A stretch of 64,000 nucleotides of DNA from Pseudomonadota bacterium (GCA_023424095.1 JAFAEG010000055.1:10571-74570), one strand, 5' to 3'. Shown: positions 37,740 to 48,646, counted from the stretch's first letter. The notes: a model not told the origin generated them from the letters alone. Program-made: numbers and translations.

Positions 37740-37774
37740 CCCCCGCTCCCCACCAGGAGCGGGGGTTTTCTTTT
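37740..37774 (+). terminator. ilv-leu attenuator terminator
   Basis: Ten-bp stem CCCCCGCTCC (37740-37749) with GGAGCGGGGG (37756-37765), loop CCACCA, then TTTTCTTTT to 37774. The antiterminator pairs GGGAGCGG (37688-37695), directly after the Leu/Val/Ile codons, with CCGCTCCC (37743-37750), eight perfect pairs that destroy the left arm. Confidence 0.92.
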
Positions 37775-37795
37775 GCCCAAAGGAGAACACCCCAA

Positions 37796-38806
<1,011 letters not shown>

Positions 38807-38809
38807 GCG

Positions 38810-40525
38810 ATGGGCGCCCTCACCGCCATCGCCGAAGCCCCGCCGTCGCCGGAACTGGCGCCCGTCGTCACCGGCGCGCGCCTGGTCGTGGAAGCGCTGG
38901 AGCGTGAGGGCGTCACCCACATCTTCGGCTATCCCGGCGGCGCGATCATGCCGGTCTACGACGCGCTGGCCGGCTCAAGCCTGAAGCACATCCTGGTCCG
39001 TCACGAGCAGGCAGCGGCGCTGGCGGCGGACGCGTGGGGCCGCGTGACGGGCAAACCGGGTGTGTGCCTGGCGACGTCGGGCCCGGGCGCCACCAATCTC
39101 GTCACCGGCATCGCCAACGCCTTCATGGACAGCGTCCCAATGGTGGCGATCACCGGACAGGTCGGTTGCCACTTGATGGGCACCGACGCCTTCCAGGAAA
39201 TCGACATCTTCGGGATCACATTGCCGATCGTGAAGCACAGCTGGGTCGTGCGCCGGGTCGAGGACATTCCCGAAATCTTCGCGGAAGCCTTCGCGCTGGC
39301 GCAGAGCGGCCGGCCGGGTCCGGTGCTGATCGATCTGCCGAAGGACGTGACCCAGCGCGCCGTGCAGATGCCCGCCAGCAATGCTCCCAGGCCCGCTACG
39401 TTCACGCCGGCGCCGAACCAGGCAGCGATCGCGGCGGCCAGCCGGCTGATCGAGGACGCGCGGGCGCCCATCCTCTATTTCGGCGGCGGCATTGCCATCG
39501 CCAGGGCCGAGCAGGCGCTGCGCGATTTCGCCCACCGCACCGGCATTCCGTCGGTGGCGACCTTGAAGGGCCTCGGCGCCCTGCCCACCGACACGCCTGG
39601 CTTCCTCGGCATGCTCGGCATGCACGGGTCGCGCGCGGCCAACACCGCGATCGACGACTGCGACCTGCTGATCTGCGTCGGCGCGCGGTTCGACGATCGC
39701 GCGACCGGCCGGATCGACAGTTTCGCGCCCAAGGCAAAGATCATCCATATCGATGGCGACCCGGCGGAGATCGGCAAGCTGAAGCCTGCCGACGTCGGCA
39801 TCTCCGGCGATCTTAATAAGGTTCTGTCGGCCCTCCAGGCGGTTCCGGCGCATATCGCCGCATGGCAGAAGCGCTGCGCCGCCGACGCCGAGCGCTGGGC
39901 GCCGCGTTACGACGCACCGGGCACCGGCATCTACGCGCCCGCCATGCTGAAGGCTCTGTCCGAAGCGGCCGGCGACGACCTCATCGTCACCTGTGACGTC
40001 GGCCAGCACCAGATGTGGGTGGCCCAGCACTGCCGCTTCAGCCGGCCGCAGGCCCATCTCACCAGCGCCGGCCTCGGCACGATGGGCTACGGCATTCCGG
40101 CCGGGATCGGCGCCCTGCTCGCGGAACCGACTGCGACTGTCGTGACCGTCTCCGGCGACGGCTCGATCATGATGAACATCCAGGAGCTGGCGACCATCCG
40201 CCGCTACCGGCTGCCGCTCAAGATCCTGCTGCTCGACAACAGCCAGCTCGGGATGGTCCGCCAGTGGCAGGAATTGTTCTTCGAGCAGAATTTCTCTGAA
40301 ATCGACCTCAGCGACAATCCCGATTTCGCCGACGTCGCCCGCTCGTTCGGGATCGAGGCCTTCACCATCGATCATCGCCACGAGGTCGAGGGCGCGATTG
40401 CGCGCCTGCTCGGCACCAATGGGCCGATCCTGTGCCACGCGCGCATCGATCCGCGCGCGAATGTCTGGCCGCTGGTGCCGCCCAACAAATCCAACATCGA
40501 GATGATGGAAGGAGGCCACGCATGA
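38810..40525 (+). CDS. ilvB: acetolactate synthase large subunit
   Basis: ThDP- and FAD-dependent enzyme joining two pyruvates, or pyruvate and 2-oxobutyrate. It has 571 residues in the three-domain layout. The catalytic Glu is E66 in LVRHEQAAALAADAWGR; SGPGATNLVTGIANA and MLGMHGSRAANTAI follow; the ThDP motif is GDGSIMMNIQELATIRRYRLP (GDG...N), near residue 450. The sequence and the one-domain small subunit behind it are like E. coli AHAS II (IlvG/IlvM), a form that is little inhibited by valine. It is coupled to the small subunit by ATGA. Confidence 0.94.
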   Translation: MGALTAIAEAPPSPELAPVVTGARLVVEALEREGVTHIFGYPGGAIMPVYDALAGSSLKHILVRHEQAAALAADAWGRVTGKPGVCLATSGPGATNLVTGIANAFMDSVPMVAITGQVGCHLMGTDAFQEIDIFGITLPIVKHSWVVRRVEDIPEIFAEAFALAQSGRPGPVLIDLPKDVTQRAVQMPASNAPRPATFTPAPNQAAIAAASRLIEDARAPILYFGGGIAIARAEQALRDFAHRTGIPSVATLKGLGALPTDTPGFLGMLGMHGSRAANTAIDDCDLLICVGARFDDRATGRIDSFAPKAKIIHIDGDPAEIGKLKPADVGISGDLNKVLSALQAVPAHIAAWQKRCAADAERWAPRYDAPGTGIYAPAMLKALSEAAGDDLIVTCDVGQHQMWVAQHCRFSRPQAHLTSAGLGTMGYGIPAGIGALLAEPTATVVTVSGDGSIMMNIQELATIRRYRLPLKILLLDNSQLGMVRQWQELFFEQNFSEIDLSDNPDFADVARSFGIEAFTIDHRHEVEGAIARLLGTNGPILCHARIDPRANVWPLVPPNKSNIEMMEGGHA

Positions 40526-40788
40526 CCCACCGCCTGTTTATCGAATTCCTCGCCGCCGAAGGCGCGGTGAAGCGGATGCTGGGGCTCATCGAGCGGCGCG
40601 GCTTCATCTTGCGGCGGATCTCTATGGCTGAGCTGCCTGACGGGCGCCGCGCGTCGCTGGCGCTTGAGGTGGAGGCGCGTGACCCTGGCCGGTCGATCGA
40701 GACGCTGAGCCGGCAGGTCGAGCGGCTGCACGGAGTCACCGGGATCACTCATCAACGCGGCTTCACCGCGACGGAGCAGGCAGCATGA
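40522..40788 (+). CDS. ilvM: acetolactate synthase small subunit, IlvM type
   Basis: An 88-residue protein consisting of a single ACT domain (LFIEFLAAEGAVKRMLGLIERRGF, then a second strand-helix-strand unit ending in HGVTGITHQRG). The usual alphaproteobacterial IlvN/IlvH is about 165-190 residues with an additional C-terminal domain; this one matches the 87-residue E. coli IlvM in length. The ATG at 40522 overlaps the ilvB stop, and the next start overlaps its own. The short form suggests weak or absent valine feedback, leaving the leader peptide as the main control. Confidence 0.85.
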   Translation: MTHRLFIEFLAAEGAVKRMLGLIERRGFILRRISMAELPDGRRASLALEVEARDPGRSIETLSRQVERLHGVTGITHQRGFTATEQAA

Positions 40789-42377
40789 CCGACCATATCC
40801 GCATTTTCGACACGACCTTGCGCGACGGCGAGCAGGCGCCGGGCTTCTCCATGACGCCGGGCGGCAAGCTCAAGATGGCGCACGCGCTCGCGGCGCTAAA
40901 CGTCGACGTGATCGAGGCCGGCTTCGCCGCGGCCTCGCCGGGCGACGCGCAGGCGATCGCCACCATCGCGGAGCGCGTGCAAGGCCCCACGATCTGCTCG
41001 CTTGCCCGCGCCACCCGCGGCGACATCCTGGCGGCCCACGCCGCACTCGCGGCTGCGGCCCGGCCGCGAATCCATTTGTTCATCGGCACCAGCCCGCTGC
41101 ATCGCGAGGCCAAGCTGAAACTCGACAAGGAGGGGGCAGTAGCCGCCATCCGCGACGCCGTCGCTTATGCCCGCAACCTCGTCGACGATGTCGAATTCTC
41201 GGCCGAGGACGCCATTCGGACCGAGCGGGACTTCCTGCGCGAATGCCTGTCGGCCGCGGCCCAGGGCGGCGCCACCACGCTGAACGTGCCGGACACGGTC
41301 GGCTACACGACGCCCGACGAGATATTCGACCTGTTCCGCTACCTGATCGAGAATGTCGATCGGCCGGACGGGGTGATCTTCTCGACCCACTGTCACGACG
41401 ATCTGGGGATGGCGGTCGCCAACAGCTTGGCTGCGGTCCGGGCCGGTGCGCGGCAGGTGGAATGCGCCGTCAACGGCATAGGCGAGCGGGCCGGCAATGC
41501 CGCGCTCGAGGATGTCGTCATGGCGCTGAAGACCCGCGCCGACACGTTCCGGGTCACGACCCAGGTCGACAGCACCAAGATCATGGTCGCCAGTCGCACG
41601 CTGGCGCAAGTCACCAACGTCGTTCCGCCGCGCAACAAGTCGATCGTCGGGGCCAACGCTTTCGCCCACGAGAGCGGCATCCACCAGCACGGCGTCCTCC
41701 AGAATCCGGAGACTTACGAGATCATGAAACCCGAAGATATCGGGCTTGCCGCCAACGGGATCATCCTGGGCAAGCATTCGGGGCGCCACGCCCTCGCCGA
41801 CCGCGCCAAGGCGCTGGGATACACGCTCGACGGCGAGCGGCTCGACCGCGCCTTTACCGCGCTGAAGACGCTGGCCGACGAAGTCGGCATCGTCGACAGC
41901 GCCCGTCTGCTCGCTTTGCTGGCCAGCGTGGACAGCGGGCAGTCGCAGCGGCCGTGGAGCCTCGCCAAGGTCGAGATCCGCGCGCCCGTGACGGTCTCCG
42001 CCTGGCCTGTCGCCCGGGTCGAGCTGGAACATGGCACGCGTGGCCGTGTGTGCGACCTCGCCTCTGCACCCGGCGCGATGGATGCCGCCTTCCGCGCCGT
42101 CAGCCACATTGTCGGGCTGCCGGCCCGCGTCGAGGCCCTCGATATGCAATATGTCGCGGTGGAGGCGGACGAGGAACCGTCGACCGACGGCCAGGCCGCG
42201 CACGTGCTGGTCGAGATCCAGATCGGAGTCGAAGGCGAGACCTACGCCGGCCGCGCCCGCGACCGCGACATCCTTCCGACCTGCGTCGCCGCCTATCTCG
42301 ACGCCATCGGTAATGCCGAAGCGGTCATACGGGTCCGGGCCGATGCCGCGCCCACTCAAAGAGCGGAGGCGGCGTGA
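40785..42377 (+). CDS. leuA: 2-isopropylmalate synthase
   Basis: First committed step to leucine. It has 530 residues, the long bacterial type. The HMGL-like barrel has FDTTLRDGEQAPGFSM (metal and substrate, residues about 6-21), FSTHCHDDLGMAVANSL and NGIGERAGNAALEDVVMAL. A C-terminal leucine-sensing domain (about 390-515) is present, so unlike PheA and ThrA this enzyme kept its allosteric part. It starts by an ATGA overlap with ilvM and has no leader of its own; leu genes are thus under the multivalent ilv leader. Confidence 0.96.
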   Translation: MTDHIRIFDTTLRDGEQAPGFSMTPGGKLKMAHALAALNVDVIEAGFAAASPGDAQAIATIAERVQGPTICSLARATRGDILAAHAALAAAARPRIHLFIGTSPLHREAKLKLDKEGAVAAIRDAVAYARNLVDDVEFSAEDAIRTERDFLRECLSAAAQGGATTLNVPDTVGYTTPDEIFDLFRYLIENVDRPDGVIFSTHCHDDLGMAVANSLAAVRAGARQVECAVNGIGERAGNAALEDVVMALKTRADTFRVTTQVDSTKIMVASRTLAQVTNVVPPRNKSIVGANAFAHESGIHQHGVLQNPETYEIMKPEDIGLAANGIILGKHSGRHALADRAKALGYTLDGERLDRAFTALKTLADEVGIVDSARLLALLASVDSGQSQRPWSLAKVEIRAPVTVSAWPVARVELEHGTRGRVCDLASAPGAMDAAFRAVSHIVGLPARVEALDMQYVAVEADEEPSTDGQAAHVLVEIQIGVEGETYAGRARDRDILPTCVAAYLDAIGNAEAVIRVRADAAPTQRAEAA

Positions 42378-43471
42378 TGAAGATCATCATCCTGCCCGGC
42401 GACGGGATCGGCCCTGAAGTCGCTCGCGAAGCACGCGCATGCCTCGAATTGATCTCGGAGCGCCGTGACATCGGGCTCGAATTTTCCGAGCACGCGTTCG
42501 GCGGAAGCGCGATCGATCGCGATGGGGTGCCGTTCCCGGACTCGACGGCCGCCGCCTGTCAGCAGGCGGATGCGATCCTGCTCGGCGCGGTTGGCGGGCC
42601 AAGATGGAACGACGCTCGCGCCCGGCCCGAGGACGGCCTGCTCGCACTTCGCGCCAAACTCGGCCTCTATGCCAATCTGCGGCCAATGCGCGTTGGTGAG
42701 GGAATGGAGGATTTCTCGCCGCTCAAGCCGGAGATCGTCCGTGACGCCGACATCCTGATGGTGCGCGAGCTGACCGGCGGCGCCTATTTCGGAGAGAAAG
42801 CGCTCAGCGACGACTTCGCTTCCGACGCGTACGTCTACGCGCGCGACGAGATCGAACGGGTCGCCCACGTCGCCTTCCGGGCCGCGCGCCGGCGCAGCGG
42901 CAAGCTGACGTCGATCGACAAGGCCAATGTGCTCGCGACCTCAAAATTGTGGCGACGCGTCGTGACCGAAGTGTCGGCCGATTATCCGGACGTCGCGCTT
43001 GATCACCTCTACGTCGATGCTGCGGCGATGCTGCTCGTGACCGAGCCGCGGCGCTTCGACGTGATCCTCACCGAGAACATGTTCGGCGACATCCTGTCGG
43101 ACGAGATGTCGGTCATCTCCGGATCGATCGGCCTGCTCGCGTCGGCCAGCACCGGCGCCGGGAAGGCCGCCTTGTTCGAGCCGATTCACGGCTCGGCGCC
43201 CGATCTTGCCGGCCTCGACGTCGCCAATCCCGCCGGCGCGATCGCCAGCGCCGCGATGCTGCTCGACCATCTCGAACATTTCGATCTCGCGCGCGTGATC
43301 GAAGTGGCGCTGCACGACGTGCTGTCGACCGATTGCCGGACCGCAGATCTCGGCGGGGCCGCGCGCTGCTCTGAGTTCGGAGCCGCAGTGCGCGAGCGGA
43401 TCGGGGCGCTTCTGGGCCGCATGGAGGCGATCCAGGAGTTGGTCGCGATGAACCGCGGATGCTGCGGATGA
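42377..43471 (+). CDS. leuB: 3-isopropylmalate dehydrogenase
   Basis: NAD-dependent oxidative decarboxylation to 2-oxoisocaproate. I chose the ATG at 42377 ([12 protein letters not shown], typical family start; 364 residues); the GTG at 42374 would give the GTGA overlap seen elsewhere and add one residue. Motifs present are [48 protein letters not shown] and [12 protein letters not shown]. The stop overlaps the leuC ATG. The C-terminal tail NRGCCG with a Cys pair is unusual and would be worth comparing with relatives. Confidence 0.95.
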   Translation: MKIIILPGDGIGPEVAREARACLELISERRDIGLEFSEHAFGGSAIDRDGVPFPDSTAAACQQADAILLGAVGGPRWNDARARPEDGLLALRAKLGLYANLRPMRVGEGMEDFSPLKPEIVRDADILMVRELTGGAYFGEKALSDDFASDAYVYARDEIERVAHVAFRAARRRSGKLTSIDKANVLATSKLWRRVVTEVSADYPDVALDHLYVDAAAMLLVTEPRRFDVILTENMFGDILSDEMSVISGSIGLLASASTGAGKAALFEPIHGSAPDLAGLDVANPAGAIASAAMLLDHLEHFDLARVIEVALHDVLSTDCRTADLGGAARCSEFGAAVRERIGALLGRMEAIQELVAMNRGCCG

Positions 43472-44895
43472 GCCCGCGCACGCTTTACGAGAAGATCTGG
43501 GACGCCCACGTCGTGGAGCGGCGCGACGACGGTTCCTGCCTGATCTACATCGACCGGCATCTTGTCCATGAGGTCACCAGTCCGCAGGCGTTTGCGGGCC
43601 TGCGCGCCGCCGGGCGACCCGTCCGCCGGCCCGATCTGACACTGGCGGTGCCGGACCACAATCTTCCGACCACAAGGCGGGTCGACGCACAGGGCCGGCG
43701 CTTCGCAATCGCGGACGAAGCCAGCGCCGCCCAGCTGTCGGCGCTGGAGCGCAACGTCGCCGACTTCGGCGTGCCCTATATCGACGACCTCGACGCACGG
43801 CAGGGCATCGTCCACGTCATCGGCCCGGAACAGGGCTTCACCTTGCCGGGCACCACCCTGGTCTGCGGCGACAGCCACACCGCCGCGCACGGCGCGCTCG
43901 GAGCGCTCGCCTTCGGCATCGGCACCAGCGAGGTCGAGCATGTGCTCGCGACCCAGACGCTGATTCTCCGTCAGTCGAAGACGATGGAAGTGCGCGTCGA
44001 CGGATCGCTCGGCTTCGGCGTCACCCCCAAGGATCTGATCCTGCACATCATCGGGCGATTGGGCGCCGGCGGCGGCGCAGGCCACGTCATCGAATATCGC
44101 GGCGAGACATTCGAAGCGATGAGCGTCGAAGGCAGGCTGACGGTCGCAAACATGTCGATCGAGGCAGGCGCACGCTCGGGTCTCTTCGCGCCGGACGACA
44201 AGACCTTCGCCTATCTGAGCGGCCGCCCAATGGCTCCCCGTGGAGAAAAGTGGGATCGTCTGGTTTCCTGGGCGCGAACGCTGGCCACCGACGAAGGCGC
44301 CTCGTTCGACCGCTCCATCCGGATTGCCGCCAGCGACGTCGCGCCGTCAGTCACCTGGGGCACCAGCCCGGACCAGGTCGCGGCGATCACCGGCAACGTG
44401 CCGAATCCGTCCGACGCGCCGGACGCCGAGACCGCCCGCCAGATCATCGCCGCGCTCGATTATATGGGCCTCGAGGCCGGCCAGAAACTGCAGGAGGTCG
44501 AAGTGACTCACATTTTCGTCGGCAGCTGCACCAACAGCCGGATCGAAGACCTCCGGGCGGTTTCGGCCGTGGTGAAGGGGCGGCGGCTGGCAGCGGGCGT
44601 CGAGCAGGCTTTGGTCGTGCCGGGCTCTGGCCTCGTCAAACGCCAAGCCGAAGCGGAAGGGCTCGACCGCATCTTCATCGAGGCCGGGTTCGAATGGCGC
44701 GAGCCCGGCTGCTCGATGTGCCTGGCGATGAATCCCGACAAGGTGCCGCCGGGCAAGCGCTGCGCCTCCACCTCCAACCGCAATTTCGTCGGCCGCCAGG
44801 GACCGGGCGCGCGCACCCATCTGGTGTCGCCGGCCATGGCGGCTGCGGCTGCGGTAACCGGGCGACTCACCGACGTCCGGGAGTTGGTCGTATGA
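43468..44895 (+). CDS. leuC: 3-isopropylmalate dehydratase large subunit
   Basis: Aconitase-family [4Fe-4S] subunit. The ATG at 43468 overlaps the leuB stop, giving 475 residues. It starts with [13 protein letters not shown] as expected, and cluster ligands are the cysteines in [13 protein letters not shown] and [11 protein letters not shown] (spacing as in LeuC). Substrate motifs include [20 protein letters not shown] and [17 protein letters not shown]. It acts as a heterodimer with LeuD, whose start overlaps its stop. Confidence 0.97.
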   Translation: MSPRTLYEKIWDAHVVERRDDGSCLIYIDRHLVHEVTSPQAFAGLRAAGRPVRRPDLTLAVPDHNLPTTRRVDAQGRRFAIADEASAAQLSALERNVADFGVPYIDDLDARQGIVHVIGPEQGFTLPGTTLVCGDSHTAAHGALGALAFGIGTSEVEHVLATQTLILRQSKTMEVRVDGSLGFGVTPKDLILHIIGRLGAGGGAGHVIEYRGETFEAMSVEGRLTVANMSIEAGARSGLFAPDDKTFAYLSGRPMAPRGEKWDRLVSWARTLATDEGASFDRSIRIAASDVAPSVTWGTSPDQVAAITGNVPNPSDAPDAETARQIIAALDYMGLEAGQKLQEVEVTHIFVGSCTNSRIEDLRAVSAVVKGRRLAAGVEQALVVPGSGLVKRQAEAEGLDRIFIEAGFEWREPGCSMCLAMNPDKVPPGKRCASTSNRNFVGRQGPGARTHLVSPAMAAAAAVTGRLTDVRELVV

Positions 44896-45500
44896 CTCCG
44901 GTGCAGATAGTCGAAGGCCGAGCGATTGCGGTTTGCCGGGCGAATATCGACACCGACCTGATCATCCCCGCCCGTCACCTCAAGACGGTGACGCGTGAAG
45001 GACTCGGCCGCTTTGCGTTCGAGGCCGTGAGTGGCGAGGACAGCCCGTTCGCCGATCCCGCGCTCGCCGGCGCGCCGATCCTCATCGCCGGCGAGAATTT
45101 CGGCTGCGGATCAAGCCGCGAGCATGCGGTGTGGGCATTGCTGGACCGCGGTATCCGCGCCGTCATCGCACCGAGCTTTTCCGACATCTTCGCCAGCAAT
45201 GCGTTCAAGAGCGGTCTTCTGGCGGTGGAGCTTCCGCTTGCCGCGGTCGTCAGGCTCTCGGAAGTCGGGGCAGAGACGGTATTGATCGACCTCCAGGCCA
45301 TGACGGTCACCGCCGCCGGTGCCCACTTCCCGTTCGTCCTCGATCCTTTCCGCCGCCGCTGCCTGCTCGAAGGGCTCGACGAGATTGGCCTCACGTTGCG
45401 GAGCGAAGCGCAGATCGATGCCTATGAGGCAGCGCCGTCACAGGCGTTCCTCCGGCAGCTTCCGCAGCGCCGCGACGATCCCGTCGACCATTTCCGTTGA
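44892..45500 (+). CDS. leuD: 3-isopropylmalate dehydratase small subunit
   Basis: The swivelling partner of LeuC, 202 residues from the ATG at 44892 (ATGA overlap). Signatures are [14 protein letters not shown] at the start and [16 protein letters not shown] in the middle, which contacts the substrate. It ends the ilv-leu operon. Its last 63 bases overlap the 3' end of the convergent aroK gene, so the final 20 residues are encoded opposite the aroK C-terminus. Confidence 0.95.
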   Translation: MTPVQIVEGRAIAVCRANIDTDLIIPARHLKTVTREGLGRFAFEAVSGEDSPFADPALAGAPILIAGENFGCGSSREHAVWALLDRGIRAVIAPSFSDIFASNAFKSGLLAVELPLAAVVRLSEVGAETVLIDLQAMTVTAAGAHFPFVLDPFRRRCLLEGLDEIGLTLRSEAQIDAYEAAPSQAFLRQLPQRRDDPVDHFR

Positions 45501-46031
45501 CGTGCCGCCGGCGATCCGGATCTGGGCCTGGGCATAATGGGGCAGGCGCGCGGCTGAAAGCTCGCGCAGCGCCACCGTCACATCCTTGCCTTCGAACAGG
45601 GGCCGAGCGCCGCTGTTTCGAAGCCGTTCGACCAGCACGGTCTCCTTCACGTCGAGCCAGACCGCGACAGCCTCGGCCAATATCCGTGTCCGGGTGACAT
45701 GCTCGGAAAAGCCCCCGCCCCCAATCGCCACCACGCTCGGACCGGGCTCATCCAGCAGCCGGCCGATGACCGCTCGTTCAAGAGTGCGGAAAGCCGCTTC
45801 CCCTTCCTCCGCGAAGAAGGCGGAAATGCTGCGTCCAATGATCCGCTCCACCTCCTCATCGGAATCGAAAAAGGGACGCTGCAGAGACTGCGCGAGCATC
45901 GGTCCGATCCACGTCTTTCCGGAGCCTGGCAGGCCGACAAGGACAATCGTCCGCCGCTGGCTTGCGCAGCCGGAGCCCGGCAGGCCATCAGCCGCCGCAG
46001 GCCCGTCCGGCCTCTTTCCAATCTCGGCCAT
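45438..46031 (-). CDS. aroK: shikimate kinase
   Basis: Phosphorylates shikimate at O3. The protein has 197 residues with a 25-residue N-terminal extension. The P-loop is [13 protein letters not shown] (about 31-43), followed by [16 protein letters not shown] (substrate Asp), a Phe-Arg in AAFRTLE and [10 protein letters not shown] (Walker B-like glycine motif), then RPLFEG with the lid Arg. It completes most of the shikimate pathway within the window, but lies alone on the minus strand, convergent with leuD with a 63-bp overlap, and is apart from its usual partner aroB. Confidence 0.93.
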   Translation of the reverse strand: MAEIGKRPDGPAAADGLPGSGCASQRRTIVLVGLPGSGKTWIGPMLAQSLQRPFFDSDEEVERIIGRSISAFFAEEGEAAFRTLERAVIGRLLDEPGPSVVAIGGGGFSEHVTRTRILAEAVAVWLDVKETVLVERLRNSGARPLFEGKDVTVALRELSAARLPHYAQAQIRIAGGTSTEMVDGIVAALRKLPEERL

Positions 46032-46308
46032 TCACTGAACTCATGTGAAATCCGGTTCGAGCCCACGAAGGCGCAATTCGGACGTAACAGCGGACCCAAC
46101 ACCCGGCTGCTACAAATTCCCGGTAAAGCGCGCAAAGGGAAAGGGTGTGGGGGGCGAGCACCAGAGACTACCGCGAGAAATCGCCGGAAATTCTCTGGAG
46201 AAAGGCCGGCCAACGGCGCGCGAAACACTGTTTGGCCACCCGAAGCGCCGCAGTTCTGCGGGGATTTTCGTGAGGATCTCCGTGACGGAGAATGACCGTT
46301 CAGGTCAG

Positions 46309-46398
46309 TGGCGGAGAGGGAGGGATTCGAACCCTCGGAACCCTTGCGGGCTCAACGGTTTTCGAGACCGCCCCGTTCGACCACTCCGGCACCTCTCC
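46309..46398 (-). tRNA. tRNA-Ser (anticodon CGA)
   Basis: On the minus strand the sequence folds as a class II tRNA: acceptor GGAGAGG with CCTCTCC and discriminator G, D-arm GCCGGAGTGGTCGAACGGGG, anticodon loop TCTCGAAAA with CGA, a long variable arm typical of Ser, and T-arm GAGGGTTCGAATCCCTC. The 3' CCA is encoded (46309-46311). It reads UCG codons. Confidence 0.95.
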
Positions 46399-46547
46399 GC
46401 GAGGGCGCATCGGCGGACCTGGCAGGAAATGCGAGGAGCGCCGGGCCGATTGAGCGGCGCGCTCTAAAGCATGGTTTCGCGCTTGCCAAGCGGGAGATCG
46501 CGCCACGTTCGCTTGCCGCATCCACATCGGCCACCTAGATTGATGCC

Positions 46548-46919
46548 ATGACCAACCGCCTGCCCATCGAAGCCAAATTGCCGGTTGCGCCGCCGATCTC
46601 GCACGCCCGCTTCGCGATCGGCGACGTGGTGCGCCACCGGCTATTCGACTTTCGCGGAGTCGTGTTCGATGTCGATCCGGTCTTCGCCAATAGCGAGGAA
46701 TGGTATGAGTCGATCCCGGAGGAGACCCGGCCGGCCAAGGACCAGCCTTATTACCATCTGCTCGCCGAAAACGCCGAATCGTCCTACGTCGCCTATGTCA
46801 GCCAGCAGAATCTGGAAGGCGATGCGGGCGAGGGTCCGGTCGAGCATCCCGCGATCGGCGATCTGTTCGACCGCTTTGTCGACGGCCGCTACCGCCTGAA
46901 ATACCAGCACCGGCATTGA
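46548..46919 (+). CDS. hspQ: heat-shock protein HspQ (hemimethylated-DNA-binding YccV-like)
   Basis: A 123-residue protein. The HspQ/YccV core begins at FAIGDVVRHRLFDFRGVVFDVDP (about residues 22-44), continues with the family's NSEEWYESIPEETRPAKDQPYY and ends with YVAYVSQQNL. In E. coli HspQ binds DnaA and is a substrate and enhancer of Lon. The protein is slightly longer than E. coli HspQ owing to an N-terminal extension. It stands alone between the tRNA and rplU. I saw no sigma-32-type promoter with certainty. Confidence 0.9.
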   Translation: MTNRLPIEAKLPVAPPISHARFAIGDVVRHRLFDFRGVVFDVDPVFANSEEWYESIPEETRPAKDQPYYHLLAENAESSYVAYVSQQNLEGDAGEGPVEHPAIGDLFDRFVDGRYRLKYQHRH

Positions 46920-47050
46920 GCGGATCGGGCCTGGCCGAACGGCGCCGCCAATCGGTTGACATGGCCCGCGACCGCCTCTAGCAGCCCTTGCTTCCGTGCG
47001 TGGCCTTGTGGCTTTCGCGCGCAAGCAGTTTTGATGATTGGATAAGAGCC

Positions 47051-47623
47051 ATGTTCGCCATCGTGCGCACGGGCGGCAAGCAATATCGCGTCGCCGCCGG
47101 AGACAAGATTGCCGTCGAGAAGATCGCCGGGGAAGCGGGCGACAGCGTCACGCTCGACGACGTCCTGCTGGCCGGTGAAGGCAATGACGTGAAGGCCGGC
47201 GGCGTGACCGTCGCGGCCGAGATCATCGCGCAGGCGAAGGGCGAGAAGGTCATCGTCTTCAAGAAGCGTCGCCGCCACAATTACCGCCGCAAGGCCGGCC
47301 ATCGCCAGCAGTACACGATCCTCCAGATCGTTTCGATCGGCGGCAAGAAGGCCGAGACCAAGAAGGTCGAAACCAAGAAGGCTGACGCGAAGGCTGAAGC
47401 GGCTCCGGCCGCCGAGAAGCCCGCCAAGGCCCCGAAGGCTGACGCGCCGAAGGCCGAAGCGCCCGCCAAGGGCGGCGCGGAAACCCCGGCGGAAGCCAAG
47501 GCCGAGGCGCCGAAGAAGGCCGCCGCGACCAAGGCCGCCCCGAAGAAGGCTGCTGAGAAGGCCGATGCTGCGCCTGCGAAGAAGGCCTCGACCAAAAAGG
47601 CTTCGCCTGCTAAGGGCGAATAA
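47051..47623 (+). CDS. rplU: ribosomal protein bL21 with long Lys/Ala/Pro-rich tail
   Basis: Large-subunit protein binding 23S rRNA. The start at 47051 ([18 protein letters not shown]) is the universal bL21 beginning; the frame is open further upstream but without similarity. The bL21 core takes residues 1-102 with [19 protein letters not shown]. The remaining 88 residues are a low-complexity tail of Ala, Lys, Pro and Glu ([22 protein letters not shown]), resembling histone H1-like tails. Shorter tails occur in other Alphaproteobacteria; this one nearly doubles the protein. It forms the conserved rplU-rpmA operon. Confidence 0.96.
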   Translation: MFAIVRTGGKQYRVAAGDKIAVEKIAGEAGDSVTLDDVLLAGEGNDVKAGGVTVAAEIIAQAKGEKVIVFKKRRRHNYRRKAGHRQQYTILQIVSIGGKKAETKKVETKKADAKAEAAPAAEKPAKAPKADAPKAEAPAKGGAETPAEAKAEAPKKAAATKAAPKKAAEKADAAPAKKASTKKASPAKGE

Positions 47624-47648
47624 AGACATTCGGATTTAGAGACGAGCA

Positions 47649-47921
47649 ATGGCACATAAGAAAGCAGGCGGTTCCTCACGCAACGGTCGCGACAGCGTCG
47701 GCCGGCGTCTGGGCGTGAAGAAGTTTGGTGGCGAGTCCGTGATTGCGGGCAACATTCTCGTGCGTCAGCGCGGCACCAAATTCTATCCGGGCGATGGCGT
47801 CGGCATCGGCAAGGACCATACCCTTTTTGCGCTTAACGACGGTGCGGTTGCGTTCCGCGTCGGCCGCCTTGGCCGCAAATTTGTCTGTGTCGCGCCGATT
47901 ACGGCCGAAGCAGCGGAATAG
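47649..47921 (+). CDS. rpmA: ribosomal protein bL27
   Basis: A 90-residue protein whose N-terminus reaches the peptidyl-transferase centre. [20 protein letters not shown] is the canonical start without the Firmicutes-type cleavable extension. It lies 25 nt after rplU and is followed by a strong intrinsic terminator. obgE, a frequent third member of this operon, is 4.5 kb further on behind unrelated genes. Confidence 0.98.
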   Translation: MAHKKAGGSSRNGRDSVGRRLGVKKFGGESVIAGNILVRQRGTKFYPGDGVGIGKDHTLFALNDGAVAFRVGRLGRKFVCVAPITAEAAE

Positions 47922-47986
47922 GAGCGACCGAGGACGGGTTGCTCCACGGAGGAGCGGCCCAAGTTCTAGGTTTCTAGAATGTTAGA

Positions 47987-48017
47987 GGGAGAAGGGGCCG
48001 CCCCTTCTCCCTTTTTT
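47987..48017 (+). terminator. rplU-rpmA intrinsic terminator
   Basis: Eleven-bp perfect stem GGGAGAAGGGG (47987-47997) with CCCCTTCTCCC (48001-48011), loop CCG, followed by six T. Confidence 0.93.
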
Positions 48018-48082
48018 CTTCTCCCTCGAAATTGCCGCGAGACCGTCATCGAAGGCGGGCATGCGGCGGAAGGGAGGAGACC

Positions 48083-48646
48083 ATGTTCGCCATCACCGAA
48101 CGTCTGTTGCTGCGGCCCGCCTGGGAAGAGGATGCCGGGGCCGTATTCCGCGCCATTGCCGACGAGGGAATCGTCCGCAATCTCGCCTCCGCACCGTGGC
48201 CCTACCTTCCCTGTCACGCCGAGAGCTTCATCGCGATGCCACGCCCGGCGCATCGCCCGGTCTCGCTGATCTTCCTGCGCACCGGCGGCGTGCCGGAGCT
48301 GGTCGGCTGCATCGGCATCGACACCATGCCCGACGGCGAGGTCGAGATGGGCTACTGGATCGCGCGCAAGCATTGGGGATCGGGGATCGCGACCGAGGCC
48401 GGCGCAGCGATGCTGCGTTTCGCCCGCGACACGCTCCGCCTGCCGCGCATCATCGCCGGTCACTTTCTGGACAATCCCGCTTCGGGCCGGGTGCTTCGGA
48501 AGATTGGCTTTCAGCCGACCGGCGCGGTGCTGATGCGCACCAGCGTCGCCCGCGCCTGCGAGACGCCGATGGCCGAATATGTGATCGAGCTGAACCGCGA
48601 CGAGGAAATTGCCCCGGTCGCGGCCTGTCCCAAGCTCGCGGCTTGA
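48083..48646 (+). CDS. GNAT-family N-acetyltransferase (RimJ-like)
   Basis: A 187-residue acetyltransferase; the ATG at 48083 follows GGGAGGAG. It opens with the RimJ/RimL pattern TERLLLRPAWEEDA, and the acetyl-CoA site is around YWIARKHWGSGIATEAGAAML (about 95-115). The late motif NPASGRVLRKIGFQPTG is the typical Asn-x-x-Ser of this subfamily. Targets of such proteins range from ribosomal proteins to small amines; none can be assigned here. The gene is monocistronic between two hairpins. Confidence 0.87.
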   Translation: MFAITERLLLRPAWEEDAGAVFRAIADEGIVRNLASAPWPYLPCHAESFIAMPRPAHRPVSLIFLRTGGVPELVGCIGIDTMPDGEVEMGYWIARKHWGSGIATEAGAAMLRFARDTLRLPRIIAGHFLDNPASGRVLRKIGFQPTGAVLMRTSVARACETPMAEYVIELNRDEEIAPVAACPKLAA

